Notes: generated by a model from the sequence alone, not told the origin. Numbered from the stretch's first letter, positions 23,923 through 32,366 are shown. The stretch is 64,000 nucleotides of DNA from Phycisphaerales bacterium (GCA_028291615.1 JAQGHM010000127.1:19850-83849); one strand, 5' to 3'. Translations and numbers: made by a program.

Positions 23923-25317
23923 CTACTTCTTGACGGTGACCTCGACGGTTTTTCCAGAGGTGACGGTGATTTGCTGGGCGGTGGGGTCGGGCTTCATGCC
24001 GGGGTAGCTGGGGCGGGTGGAGATGGTGTAGGGGCCGGGGGGGACGTTCTTGAATTCGAAGGCGCCGTCGGGCTCGACGTTCATGGAGCCGCCCCACTTG
24101 CCGACGGGGTCGCCGGGTGGGGAGGCGTGGATGGTTCCGCCGGTGCTGGGTTTGCCCTTGGCATCGACGACCTTTCCCTTGATGCCGCCGGTGGTGACCA
24201 TCTGGATCGCGATCGTGTTGGTTTCGGGGACGGGGAAGAGCTTGAAGGGATCGATTTGGAAGCGGCCCTCGGTCGTGGCCCAGATCTGGGCGAAGCCGGT
24301 GGGAACGTCGATGAGGGTGAATTGTCCCTTGTCGTCGGTTTTGACCTCGACGCGGTTGGGGGCGGGGTAGCCGCGGCCGTCGATGCCCATGTTGTTGCCC
24401 GTACTGATGGTTGCACCGGCGATGGGGTGGCCGTCAGCGGGGTCGGTGATCGTGCCTGTAAGCTTGGCGGCGGTGGAGAGTTCGATCACGCGCTTTTGCG
24501 CGGTGCCGTTTTTGATTTCTTCGTAGCCGAGCATGCGCGGGGCGTAACCGGCTGCGGAGACGGTGAGGCGGTAATGGCCTGCGGGGATCTTCTCGACTTC
24601 GAAGCGGCCATTGGCGTTGGAGATGGCGGAGGCGGCGGTTTCCCAGGTGTTGGGTTTGGCCCCCTGCTTCTCCAGTTGGATGGTGACGCCGTTGATGGGC
24701 TTGGCGGTGGCCATGTCGAAGACGTCGCCGCGGATGACGCCGCCGGAGGCGGGCTTAGCGCCGGCGGCTTTGCGCTCGTCGATGAGTTGGACGCCTTCGG
24801 GGAGGGTGATTTTTTTCCAGTCGATGCGCTCGGTGAGGTAGACGTCGAGTCTTGGCGGATCGACGGGTTTGCGGAAGTTGGGTTGGTCGGCGGTGAAGGT
24901 GCTGCGCGGGTCGTTGTAAAGTTGATGCCAACTGCGCGGGTTCCAGACGGTGAAGGACCAGTCGTAGTGGGTGTCGGCCTTGGGGTCGCTGGGGTCGGAA
25001 AGGAACTGGCTGTTTTGCGGACCCTCGTGGAGGAAGAGTTGGAGGGCGGGGGCGCGGATGCCGGCGAAGTTCTTGATTGCTTCTTCGAGGGCGGCGGTGT
25101 CGCCGCGGTAGAGGAAGCACCATTCGCCACCGCCGAAGGGCGGGCCTTCCCACCAGCCGAGGCGGGTTTTGAGATTGGCGACGGCGAGCGCGCCGGCGGG
25201 CCAGCCGGAATCGTTCACCGGGGCGTTGCCTTTGCCGACCATAATCATGGCGCTGGCGGGGGTGGTGAGCAGGAGGAGAAGCAGTGACGTGGCAGCGAGG
25301 GAACGAAACGGATTCAT
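23923..25317 (-). CDS. Secreted protein with carboxypeptidase-regulatory-like domains
   Basis: A 464-residue exported protein with a signal peptide (LAATSLLLLLLTTPASA). Residues about 25-170 form an unrecognised N-terminal domain. After it come three consecutive beta-sandwich modules of the carboxypeptidase-regulatory/CNA-B type, with the recurrent patterns GDVFDMATAKPINGVTIQL, GTITDPADGHPIAGATI and GKVVDAKGKPSTGGTIHA, spaced about 85-95 residues. Such modules mediate cell-surface or matrix interactions. ATG 25317 was chosen because it begins the signal peptide. Confidence 0.75.
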   Translation of the reverse strand: MNPFRSLAATSLLLLLLTTPASAMIMVGKGNAPVNDSGWPAGALAVANLKTRLGWWEGPPFGGGEWCFLYRGDTAALEEAIKNFAGIRAPALQLFLHEGPQNSQFLSDPSDPKADTHYDWSFTVWNPRSWHQLYNDPRSTFTADQPNFRKPVDPPRLDVYLTERIDWKKITLPEGVQLIDERKAAGAKPASGGVIRGDVFDMATAKPINGVTIQLEKQGAKPNTWETAASAISNANGRFEVEKIPAGHYRLTVSAAGYAPRMLGYEEIKNGTAQKRVIELSTAAKLTGTITDPADGHPIAGATISTGNNMGIDGRGYPAPNRVEVKTDDKGQFTLIDVPTGFAQIWATTEGRFQIDPFKLFPVPETNTIAIQMVTTGGIKGKVVDAKGKPSTGGTIHASPPGDPVGKWGGSMNVEPDGAFEFKNVPPGPYTISTRPSYPGMKPDPTAQQITVTSGKTVEVTVKK

Positions 25318-25468
25318 TGGTTGGCTCCGCGGGAGGTGAGGCGGTTGAAGACCCACGGATATAGACGCGCGAGGGGCGTTGTGGTTCCCGGTAAAATTGG
25401 CGCGCGGCGCGAAGAATCCGGGTCGTCGCTTTCAGCTTCGAGCCCGGCGTGGGGGAAAGAAACGCAGG

Positions 25469-27766
25469 TCACGGGCCTTGCACGATGAGGTTTCCGTCGG
25501 CGTCGATCCAGGCGAGGGCGTTGGCGTTGTAGCCGGTTGCGTGGCCTTTGCGGTAGGGGCGGGTGACGGCGGTGGCGAACGTGCCGCCGGTGTTACCGGA
25601 GACGCGGACGTTGACGATCGAATCGACCAGTTCGCCGTCGCCGGCGAAGGCGGCGTTGAGGCGGTTGTCGGTGGAGGAGTAGAAGATGAATTCGGATGCG
25701 GCGCCGAAGCCGAAGTTTGCCTCGGCGTCGGGGGAGCCGAAGAGGATGTTGGAGAACATTCCACCGCCGGCGGCGATGGGCTGGGAATACCAGTGCTCCT
25801 TGCGGCTGATGCCGGCGAGGGCGAGGCTGTTCTCATGGAGATCGTAGTAGCTGATGGCGGGGTGGCCATTGCCGTCGTAGGCGAGGGAGAGGTATTGGGC
25901 GCGGGATTGGGTGTCGGCGGCGACGTTCTGCTCCCACGTGCCGCGGAGGCGTTGGCGGGCGTAGCGGACCTGGCCGGTGGAGGATTGTTCGTAGGCGATG
26001 GCCCAGCGGCGGGTGTTGGGGTCAATGGCGAGGTTGGAGTAGCGGCCGACGTCGCCGGCGGCGTCGATGGTCGCGAGGGACCAACGCTTGCCGCGCGCGA
26101 CAGCGAGGCGGAGGTCGCCGTGGGTTTTGTCGTAGTAGCTGATGCCGGGGGCGCCGCTGCGGTCGAAGGCGAGGGAGGTCCAGAGGCCGGTATTGCCGGA
26201 GGTGTCGATCGATTGGCGGACCCAGCGGCGGCCGTTGAAGTGGGCGTATTTGAGGTCGGCGTTGGCGGAGTCCTGGTAGGCGACGGAGGGCATGCCCTGG
26301 GCGTCGAGGGCGATCGAGACGAACTTGCCGACGTCGGGGGAATCGGCGTCGATGATCTGGGTGTCGGACCAGATGCCGGTCTTGTCGCGGACGGCGTATT
26401 TGAGCGACTTGGCGGCAGTGTCGTACCAGGCAGCGTAGACGCGGCCGGCGGTGTCCATGGCGAGGTCGTTGTAACTGGCGGGGCCGAAGAGGTGCTCGGC
26501 GGTGGATTGGCCTTCGTAGCGCGAGAGGCGGATGTAATGGAAGGATTTGACGAAATCTTCGGTGCCCTCAACGATCTGGATTTCCTCGAGGAAGAGGATC
26601 TTGCCGTCGGGCTGGAGCGCCGAGGCAAAGCCGCCAATGTCGGGCCCGCCGGGGCTGGCCAGGAGCGCACCGTTGGGGGAGAGGAGACACAGGCCGGCGT
26701 AGAAGTTGCCGTCGGGGCGAACAAGGATTTGACCGACCGATGCGCCGACGGCGACGGGGTTGGAGGGGGCGAGGGCCATGGCGCCTTCGGCCGTGAAGCG
26801 CGTGAGGGTTAATTGCCAGGTGTCGGGGGCATAGTCGTCGTTGAGGTTGGCGGCGAAGACGTATTGGCCGTCGTCGCGCTGGGCGAAGCCGCCGATGTAC
26901 GCCTGGACGGTGTCGGGGAGAACGACGTAGGCGGTTCCGTTGACCGATGCGCCGGCGCCGAAGCTGGTATCTGCCGTGCCATTTGCGTTGAGGCGCAGCA
27001 GTTCTGCGCGGACCTCGTGGGCACCGTAGGCGCCGCTGGCGACGTCGTAGAGGTCGGACTCGGCGGCGAGGACGATCTTGCCGGCGGGGGTGATGACTAC
27101 GCCCAGGAAGCGATCGAACGTTGAGCCTGAGCCAGTGGCGTTGGCGCCGAGGTCGATCAGCTTTTTTCCGTCGCCGTCGAAGGAGGTGTCGAGCGAGCCG
27201 TTGGCGTGGTAGACGGCGACGGCGATGTGTTGTGGGCTGTCAATGTTGGTGTCGAGAGTGCTGCCAGCGACGACGATGCGGCCACCGGGGCCTATGGACA
27301 GATCATATGGGATCACCTGGCGCGGGAAGGGTGTGGTGACGATGCCGTTGACGCCGAACGACGTGTCGATGGTGAGGTCGGCGTTGAAGCGGGCGATGGC
27401 GAATGAGATCTGGGCGGGGGAATCATTGCTGACGGAGTCGCCTATGACCAGGATCTTGCCGTCGTCCTGGAGCGCGAGGGATCGGGCGGAAACGCCTACT
27501 GGAAACGGCGCTTCGCCCAGGCCGGTGGACTCGCCGCCGGGGGCGAAGCGGAAGACCTGCAGGTTCTGGTCGGACCCCGCCGCGACGAGGATTGATCCGT
27601 CGGGCTGGACGAGGAGGTTGGCGGGGAACTGGTGCTCGTCGCCGATGGACCAGACGCGGCCGTGGTCGCCGAAGGAGAAATCGAGATCGCCGATCGAGGG
27701 GCCGCCGGCGAAAAGGAGGCGGGGTTCGAGGGATTGCATGAGCGATGGGTTTGATCGAGTGGGCAT
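25469..27766 (-). CDS. Extracellular delta-60/propeller repeat protein with LEPRLL signature
   Basis: A 765-residue protein with the planctomycete N-terminal signature SLEPRLLFAGG at about residues 13-23. The first 400 residues contain delta-60-type repeats (GDLDFSFGDHG, IDTSFGVNG, LDTSFDGDGK, ADTSFGAG, each followed by ILVAAGS/IVVAGS-like strands). The second half has a different, also propeller-like, set of repeats with the theme ISYYDKTHGDLRLAV / VAYQDSANADLKYAH / ISYYDLHENSLALA. Likely a secreted or surface beta-propeller protein; no catalytic residues are recognised. ATG 27766 is preceded by AAAGGGA and fits the signature. Confidence 0.8.
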   Translation of the reverse strand: MPTRSNPSLMQSLEPRLLFAGGPSIGDLDFSFGDHGRVWSIGDEHQFPANLLVQPDGSILVAAGSDQNLQVFRFAPGGESTGLGEAPFPVGVSARSLALQDDGKILVIGDSVSNDSPAQISFAIARFNADLTIDTSFGVNGIVTTPFPRQVIPYDLSIGPGGRIVVAGSTLDTNIDSPQHIAVAVYHANGSLDTSFDGDGKKLIDLGANATGSGSTFDRFLGVVITPAGKIVLAAESDLYDVASGAYGAHEVRAELLRLNANGTADTSFGAGASVNGTAYVVLPDTVQAYIGGFAQRDDGQYVFAANLNDDYAPDTWQLTLTRFTAEGAMALAPSNPVAVGASVGQILVRPDGNFYAGLCLLSPNGALLASPGGPDIGGFASALQPDGKILFLEEIQIVEGTEDFVKSFHYIRLSRYEGQSTAEHLFGPASYNDLAMDTAGRVYAAWYDTAAKSLKYAVRDKTGIWSDTQIIDADSPDVGKFVSIALDAQGMPSVAYQDSANADLKYAHFNGRRWVRQSIDTSGNTGLWTSLAFDRSGAPGISYYDKTHGDLRLAVARGKRWSLATIDAAGDVGRYSNLAIDPNTRRWAIAYEQSSTGQVRYARQRLRGTWEQNVAADTQSRAQYLSLAYDGNGHPAISYYDLHENSLALAGISRKEHWYSQPIAAGGGMFSNILFGSPDAEANFGFGAASEFIFYSSTDNRLNAAFAGDGELVDSIVNVRVSGNTGGTFATAVTRPYRKGHATGYNANALAWIDADGNLIVQGP

Positions 27767-27834
27767 CCGTCCCTTTCGCGAGCGTTGCCTGATCCTAACA
27801 TTCCGGACCGGCGGTGGACAATCTATTTTCAGTC

Positions 27835-28350
27835 TCAACGGCGATGGGTGAGGGCGGGCATTGCGAGATCAGCGCGGATGCGGTTGGCTGCGACCCAGAA
27901 GATGGGTTCTTCTTCGAGCAATTTGACGATGGCGCTGGTGGAGACGCCGAGGTTTATCGCGACGGCGGCAGGGTTTCCGCGGAGGGCTTGGAGGAGATCG
28001 AGGATGAGGCCGAGGGCGGGGGCGAAGAGGGGATGGCGGTAAGAAACCTCGACACGCGTCTGGCGGCGGAGGGTGAGGAACCAATCGGGGGGTTCGAAGT
28101 GGGCGAGGTCGATGGGCTCGCGCAGGTCGGCGGCGAGTTTGAAACGCAGGCGGCGGACGGCGCGCTTCTTGTTTTCAGCGAGAGAGCGGGACTCTGTGGC
28201 GGTGACGTGGATGGCGGTGGGGAGGTGGGTGAGGCGGACGGCGTTGGAGGTCTTGTTGCGCTTTTGTCCACCGGGGCCGGAGCCGCGGGAGATGTCGAAG
28301 CGGCAATCGGGGAGGAGGGCGTCGTCGGGGAGGAGGCGCACGGAGGTCAC
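27835..28350 (-). CDS. Release-factor-like (GGQ) protein, translationally coupled to mqnC
   Basis: A 171-residue protein with the GGQ motif of class I release factors, in RGSGPGGQKRNKTSNAVRL (residues about 22-40), preceded by a short beta-stranded start and followed by a long basic helix. It lacks the codon-recognition domains of RF1/RF2, so by family it may be a ribosome-rescue or peptidyl-tRNA hydrolase of the ArfB/PrfH type. The C-terminal 80 residues are longer than in ArfB and unlike its basic tail. It starts with GTG overlapping the TGA stop of mqnC (GTGA), so it is co-translated with a metabolic gene to which it has no obvious link. Confidence 0.75.
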   Translation of the reverse strand: MTSVRLLPDDALLPDCRFDISRGSGPGGQKRNKTSNAVRLTHLPTAIHVTATESRSLAENKKRAVRRLRFKLAADLREPIDLAHFEPPDWFLTLRRQTRVEVSYRHPLFAPALGLILDLLQALRGNPAAVAINLGVSTSAIVKLLEEEPIFWVAANRIRADLAMPALTHRR

Positions 28351-29798
28351 CGGTCACCGAGCAGGGGCAACTGAACCTTCATGCTGCGGTCTGCGCCGTC
28401 GTCCAAGCCCGGCGCTGCGCCGATGAAGGTTTTGTCGATCTTCTTCACGTCGCGCACCGGAGGGTTGGGGCGCGGGAGGAGGTCGGGGGAATCAGGGCCG
28501 TCGTATCTGCGGAGGACGTTGTAGTACTGGTCGCGCTGGGCGGGGGTCCATCCGGCATCGCGGATGAGGCGGCAGATCTCGCGTTCTTCTAACTTGTAGG
28601 TTGCGCCGGCGGCGCTGACTACGTTTTCTTCCATCATGACGCTGCCCATGTCGTTGGCGCCGAAGAAGAGGGCTAGTTGGCCGACCTTGGGGCCCATGGT
28701 GACCCAGCTTGATTGGAGGGAGGGGATGTTGTCGAGGAAGAGACGGGCGATGGCGAGGGTGCGGAGGTATTCGTCGGCGCCGGCCATGCGGACGACTCTT
28801 CCTCTCAGGATGTCTTCGTTGGTGCTGTCGTCGTAGGGGCCGTAGATCTCTGCGTCCCATTCTTTGGCGCGGCCGAGGGGGGTGTTTTCGCGTTGGAAGG
28901 GCCAGTGGATGAAGGCGGTATAATTGCCGATTGCGGATTGCGGATTGCGGATTGAATTGAGATCCGAAGATGACTTTGCAAAGACGCCGGGTTGACGTTG
29001 GCTGACGCGGTTAATCACCTGCTCGCGCGTCTCGCTTGATCCAATCGGCAATTCGCAATCGGCAATCGGCAATGCCAGCGCATAGTCCTGCATGTCGCGC
29101 AGCGCGGACATGTGCTCGATGCGCTCTCTCACGAACTCGATGTGGCCGATCAACATCGTGCAGCTTGTGTTCATTCCTTCTTCGTGGGCGACGCGCATGA
29201 CTCTTAGCCAGTCGTCGCCGGTGCATTTGCCGATGCCGATTCTTCTGCGGACTCGGGGGGCGAAGATTTCTCCACCGCCGCCGGGGATGGTGTCTAGGCC
29301 GGCGGCTTTGAAGCGGCGGATGACCTGGCGGACGTCCATGTTGAAGAAGCGTTCGAACTCGATGAACTCGGGCGGGCTGAAGGCGTGGATGTGGACGGTG
29401 GGGAAGTTTTGCTTGATGTAGCGGAGGAGGTTTTCGTACCACTCGATGGGGAGTTGATCGTTCATGCCGCCTTGCATGAGGATCTGGGTGCCGCGGATGG
29501 CGACTAGCTCGCGGATCTTCTCGCCGATCTTTTCGTAGGTGAGCGTGTAGGCGTCGGCGTCCTCGTGGTCGCGGCGGAAGGCGCAGAACGTGCACTTGGC
29601 GGTGCAGACGTTGGTGTAGTTGATGTTGCGGTCGATAACGTAAGTGCGGTAATCCTCGGGGTGCATGTGCAGGGTTCGAGCGTGGGCCCATGCGCCCAGG
29701 TCGTGGAGGGAGGCGGATTGGTAAAGCTCCAGGGCCTGCGCGTCCGTGAGGCGGGAATTGCCTTCGATGACAGCGTCGATGTTGAAGGTGAGCTTCAT
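28347..29798 (-). CDS. mqnC: Cyclic dehypoxanthinyl futalosine synthase with repeat-derived insertion
   Basis: Radical SAM enzyme of the futalosine route to menaquinone. The cluster motif NVCTAKCTFC gives C65, C69 and C72; DRNINYTN just before it, IPGGGGEIF at 171-179, AFIHWPFQRENTPLGR at 295-310 and VMMEENVVSAAGATYK toward the C-terminus are characteristic of MqnC rather than MqnE. At 483 residues it is some 100 longer than usual. About 53 extra residues (240-292) replace a short loop and are encoded by repeat arms and the DNA between them; there is also extra length near 311-335 and at the C-terminus. The reading frame is kept, so the gene may be functional. Confidence 0.88.
   Translation of the reverse strand: MKLTFNIDAVIEGNSRLTDAQALELYQSASLHDLGAWAHARTLHMHPEDYRTYVIDRNINYTNVCTAKCTFCAFRRDHEDADAYTLTYEKIGEKIRELVAIRGTQILMQGGMNDQLPIEWYENLLRYIKQNFPTVHIHAFSPPEFIEFERFFNMDVRQVIRRFKAAGLDTIPGGGGEIFAPRVRRRIGIGKCTGDDWLRVMRVAHEEGMNTSCTMLIGHIEFVRERIEHMSALRDMQDYALALPIADCELPIGSSETREQVINRVSQRQPGVFAKSSSDLNSIRNPQSAIGNYTAFIHWPFQRENTPLGRAKEWDAEIYGPYDDSTNEDILRGRVVRMAGADEYLRTLAIARLFLDNIPSLQSSWVTMGPKVGQLALFFGANDMGSVMMEENVVSAAGATYKLEEREICRLIRDAGWTPAQRDQYYNVLRRYDGPDSPDLLPRPNPPVRDVKKIDKTFIGAAPGLDDGADRSMKVQLPLLGDR
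28924..29075. repeat. Insertion bounded by inverted word-like repeats inside mqnC
   Basis: The left arm (28924-28956) carries four copies of GATTGCG/GATTGCC; the right arm (29041-29075) carries the reverse complement words CAATCGG and CAATTCG. The arms are inverted with respect to each other and enclose about 84 bases of non-repeat DNA. The length is compatible with an in-frame insertion. Confidence 0.7.
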
Positions 29799-29820
29799 GC
29801 GTGTTGTTTAGTGTATGAGG

Positions 29821-29851
29821 CCGCGGGCGGCGCGTGAAGCGCCGCCCGCGG
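29821..29851. terminator. Perfect 13-base-pair GC hairpin between the M56 gene and mqnC
   Basis: Arms CCGCGGGCGGCGC (29821-29833) and GCGCCGCCCGCGG (29839-29851) with loop GTGAA. It lies 45 bases beyond the M56 peptidase stop codon and 23 bases before the mqnC start. It could end the upstream operon; no U-run is present, so it might instead be a REP-like repeat. Confidence 0.55.
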
Positions 29852-29895
29852 TGAGGGACTTATTTCAGGGGTTTTGAAACGGTTGGCGCGACGTC

Positions 29896-31929
29896 CTACT
29901 TCGGCCGCTCTGCGGTAGTGGGCTTCGGTTTTTCGCGCAGCATTTCGAGGAGGTTGGCGACCTCCTTGTGGATCGGCTCGGTCGTCTTGATGACCAGTTT
30001 GCTCTTGAAGAACGCGATGGCGCCGAGGTCACCGCCGGCCTCGCGCCAGGTTTCAGGGGAGGCGGTGGACATGATCAGCTTGATGAGTTGGTCGACCTCG
30101 GTCGCGGCCGGGGGGGGCGGACCTTCTCCGCCTATGCCGACGCCGGCGCTCCCGCCGAACGCGCCGGGCTGCGGCGGCGGGGGTGACGCGACGAGGTCGG
30201 TGACGTCGTACACGCGCGTGATCACAGCGCCGCGCGCGGACGAGTGGCCGATCACTACCACACCCTTTTCAATTTCGTACCGCAGGGGCAGGGCGGCGGA
30301 TTTGAAGATCATCGTGAGCACGCCGTCGGCGGCGATGGGCTCGTGCAATCGCAGGGTGATCGGCACGTCGCGGGCGACGCCGGCTTCGTCCAACGCCGGC
30401 CACTGCACGAGGAGGTCGGCGCCGGTGGCGTCTCGGATGTAGTCGAGGACGTCGCGCAGGGGGACCTCATTGAAATCGATTTTATCGAGCGGTTTGCGCA
30501 GCTTTTCGGCAGTGCGTGCGTTGGCCTTCTCGTCCTCTGGCGAAGCGGGCTCGGGCGAGAGCGTGATTGCGCCGAGTTGGTAGGTGACTGTGCCCGAGTT
30601 GGCGCGGGGCGTTCCCGGCGCTGCGCCGGGTGCGGGTGCGACCGGCGCACCGATTGGTTTGGACTCAACCGCCTTGGTCGTCTTCTGTACTTTCGGCTTG
30701 GTCGCCGAGGTCGTGGGATCTGCTGTGGGCGGGTCCGCCGCCCGCGTTGCGCCGGAGAGCGCCAAAGCGCCGACGACCAGTGCCACTGTTGCCGCTACCG
30801 CCGGCCAGCGCCGGCCCGTCGTTGCATCGAATTTCGCGATCATGAGCAATCTCCTTTGGATTTGCGCCTTGCCTTCGAGAATTCTAACCGCGCCGGCGGG
30901 GAGGGCTTGTGCGGCGGCGGCGGCGGCGGCGGCGGGCACGCGCCCGCTCGATGCGCTGCTCGCCACGGACGCCGACGATGACATTGCCTCCACCAGTCCG
31001 ACGATCGTGCGCGCGTATGCCGCGCCGGAGCCGTCCTGCCGCCGGAGCACCAGCTCGTCGCACGCCAGTTCGCGCTCGGCGCGCATGCGCCACAAAACGC
31101 ACCAGGAGACGGGGTTGGGCCAGTGCAGCACGGCGACCAGCGTGCCGAGCCAGTTCACGAGCACGTCGCGGCGCTTCACGTGCGCTAACTCGTGCATCAG
31201 TATCAGACGCAACTGTTCGTCCGGCATCTGCGCGATCAGGTGCGCCGGCAGAAGCACCGTGGGGCGTCGGAAACCGACCAGCGCCGGCGCTCCGCCACCT
31301 ATCGGCAACTCCCGCGCCAGCGGTGGCCGTCGGATGCTCAGCTCCTGGCAACAGGCTTCGAGCACCTGGGTGACCCGCGGGTCGACGATCACGCGCATGC
31401 GACGAACCGCCCGCGCGAGGCGAATGCTTGACCAGCCGACGCGTATCCCAAGCAACACCATGCCGGTCAACCAGACCCCGATGACGTATCGCTTGGAGTT
31501 CTGCCAAACGGCCATGATCGTTGCGATCGCGCGCGGTTCGCTGTCGGTGGAGGCAACGGACGGAACGATGTTCATATCCGCTTCCGCAAGCGCTGCGGCG
31601 AGTTCTCCTTCCTTCCATTCTGGCGACGGGTTTGGTGAAGCGGCCGGGGTCCCCGTTTTCGCCTGCGCCGGCACGGCCATCGCATGTCCCTTCTCGCTGG
31701 TCGCCACTCGCTTTTCGTTTCTCCCCAGATCCACCTCGACCACCGCAGGCATCGCGAGCCTGAGGAGGACCAGTCCCCAAAGGCCGAACCGCCAACCTGG
31801 GGAGATGCGCTTGCCGACGGCCCAGAGCAGGAGGGCGACGACCGCTGCCAGCGCCGCCCCCTGCCAGCTTGCCCGCCATGCCCATGCGCCGAACGTTTCC
31901 GCCAATCCCCAGGCCGCTTCGCCGTTCAT
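29896..31929 (-). CDS. BlaR1-like M56 membrane metalloprotease with secretin-type C-terminal domain
   Basis: A 677-residue integral-membrane protein. Hydrophobic segments lie at about 21-41, 50-62 and 155-170, with another at about 380-400. The zinc-protease motif HELAH is at 246-250, followed by VKRRDVLVNWLG, the BlaR1/MecR1 M56 arrangement. In place of the penicillin-binding sensor of BlaR1, the C-terminal 200 residues contain a secretin/STN-like domain (IDFNEVPLRDVLDYI, ITLRLHEPIAADGVLTMIF). By family it would cleave or trigger loss of the partner repressor upon an envelope signal. The signal is unlikely to be a beta-lactam. It overlaps the repressor gene by four bases. Confidence 0.82.
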   Translation of the reverse strand: MNGEAAWGLAETFGAWAWRASWQGAALAAVVALLLWAVGKRISPGWRFGLWGLVLLRLAMPAVVEVDLGRNEKRVATSEKGHAMAVPAQAKTGTPAASPNPSPEWKEGELAAALAEADMNIVPSVASTDSEPRAIATIMAVWQNSKRYVIGVWLTGMVLLGIRVGWSSIRLARAVRRMRVIVDPRVTQVLEACCQELSIRRPPLARELPIGGGAPALVGFRRPTVLLPAHLIAQMPDEQLRLILMHELAHVKRRDVLVNWLGTLVAVLHWPNPVSWCVLWRMRAERELACDELVLRRQDGSGAAYARTIVGLVEAMSSSASVASSASSGRVPAAAAAAAAQALPAGAVRILEGKAQIQRRLLMIAKFDATTGRRWPAVAATVALVVGALALSGATRAADPPTADPTTSATKPKVQKTTKAVESKPIGAPVAPAPGAAPGTPRANSGTVTYQLGAITLSPEPASPEDEKANARTAEKLRKPLDKIDFNEVPLRDVLDYIRDATGADLLVQWPALDEAGVARDVPITLRLHEPIAADGVLTMIFKSAALPLRYEIEKGVVVIGHSSARGAVITRVYDVTDLVASPPPPQPGAFGGSAGVGIGGEGPPPPAATEVDQLIKLIMSTASPETWREAGGDLGAIAFFKSKLVIKTTEPIHKEVANLLEMLREKPKPTTAERPK

Positions 31930-32303
31930 GGTTTGGTCTCCCGATCGAGCGTTCGCTTCAGTTCCTCGATGTCCGCCTTGCTCAAGTTCCCCAGCTTCAT
32001 GAAGTGCACCAGCGCGGGCGTGACCGCGCCGTCGAAGACGCGCGAGAGGAACGACCGGCTTTCCGCCCGCGCCACGGCGTCGCGCGAGACCTTGGGGCGA
32101 TAGATGAATCGCCGCCCGTCCTCGACGTATGCCACCGCGCCCTTCTTAACGAGGCGATTCAGCAGCGTCTTGACGGTCTGCGGCCGCCAGTTGCGGCCGA
32201 CCGCCAGCGCCTCGGTGACCTCTTGCGCGCCGGCCTCACCGCGGTCCCACAGGACCTTGATCACGTCCCACTCGGCGTCTGAGATTTGCGGCAACTTCGG
32301 CAT
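31926..32303 (-). CDS. BlaI/MecI-type winged-helix repressor
   Basis: A 125-residue repressor with the winged-helix domain LPQISDAEWDVIKVLWDRGE and recognition region RNWRPQTVKTLLNRLVKKGA, followed by the dimerisation half that in BlaI is cleaved after activation of the M56 partner. I chose ATG 32303 since AAGGAG lies ten bases upstream; a GTG at 32312 is too close to that site. Two BlaI-type operators lie immediately upstream, so autoregulation is expected. The stop overlaps the start of the M56 protease gene. Confidence 0.9.
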   Translation of the reverse strand: MPKLPQISDAEWDVIKVLWDRGEAGAQEVTEALAVGRNWRPQTVKTLLNRLVKKGAVAYVEDGRRFIYRPKVSRDAVARAESRSFLSRVFDGAVTPALVHFMKLGNLSKADIEELKRTLDRETKP

Positions 32304-32319
32304 CCGGTGCACGCTCCTT

Positions 32320-32335
32320 GTTTACAACTGTAAAC
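32320..32335. promoter_or_regulatory. BlaI-type operator 1
   Basis: Perfect dyad GTTTACA-AC-TGTAAAC. The core TACA-N2-TGTA is the known BlaI/MecI half-site arrangement. It lies 17 bases upstream of the repressor ATG, over the expected transcript start. Confidence 0.85.
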
Positions 32336-32337
32336 GA

Positions 32338-32366
32338 GAGTAACTACACTTGTAGTCGGTAGTCAA
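32338..32366 (-). promoter_or_regulatory. Candidate promoter of the repressor-protease operon
   Basis: On the minus strand TTGACT (plus 32361-32366) is followed after 17 bases by TTACTC. Operator 2 sits between these boxes and operator 1 just downstream, the layout expected for repression. The -10 match is weak. Confidence 0.45.
32343..32356. promoter_or_regulatory. BlaI-type operator 2
   Basis: Perfect dyad ACTACA-CT-TGTAGT with the same TACA-N2-TGTA core. Its centre is 22 bases from that of operator 1, about two helical turns, so two dimers would bind on the same face. Confidence 0.82.

Noticed and set aside
23824..26812. Two long plus-strand open frames (487 and 477 codons)
   Set aside because: They are glycine/aspartate/valine-rich complements of the carboxypeptidase-regulatory and LEPRLL propeller genes, which have signal sequences and repeats on the minus strand.
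28347..29798. Assignment as MqnE or CofH
   Set aside because: The segments DRNINYTNVC, HWPFQRENTPLGR and MMEENVVSAAGA fit MqnC better than the other radical SAM members.
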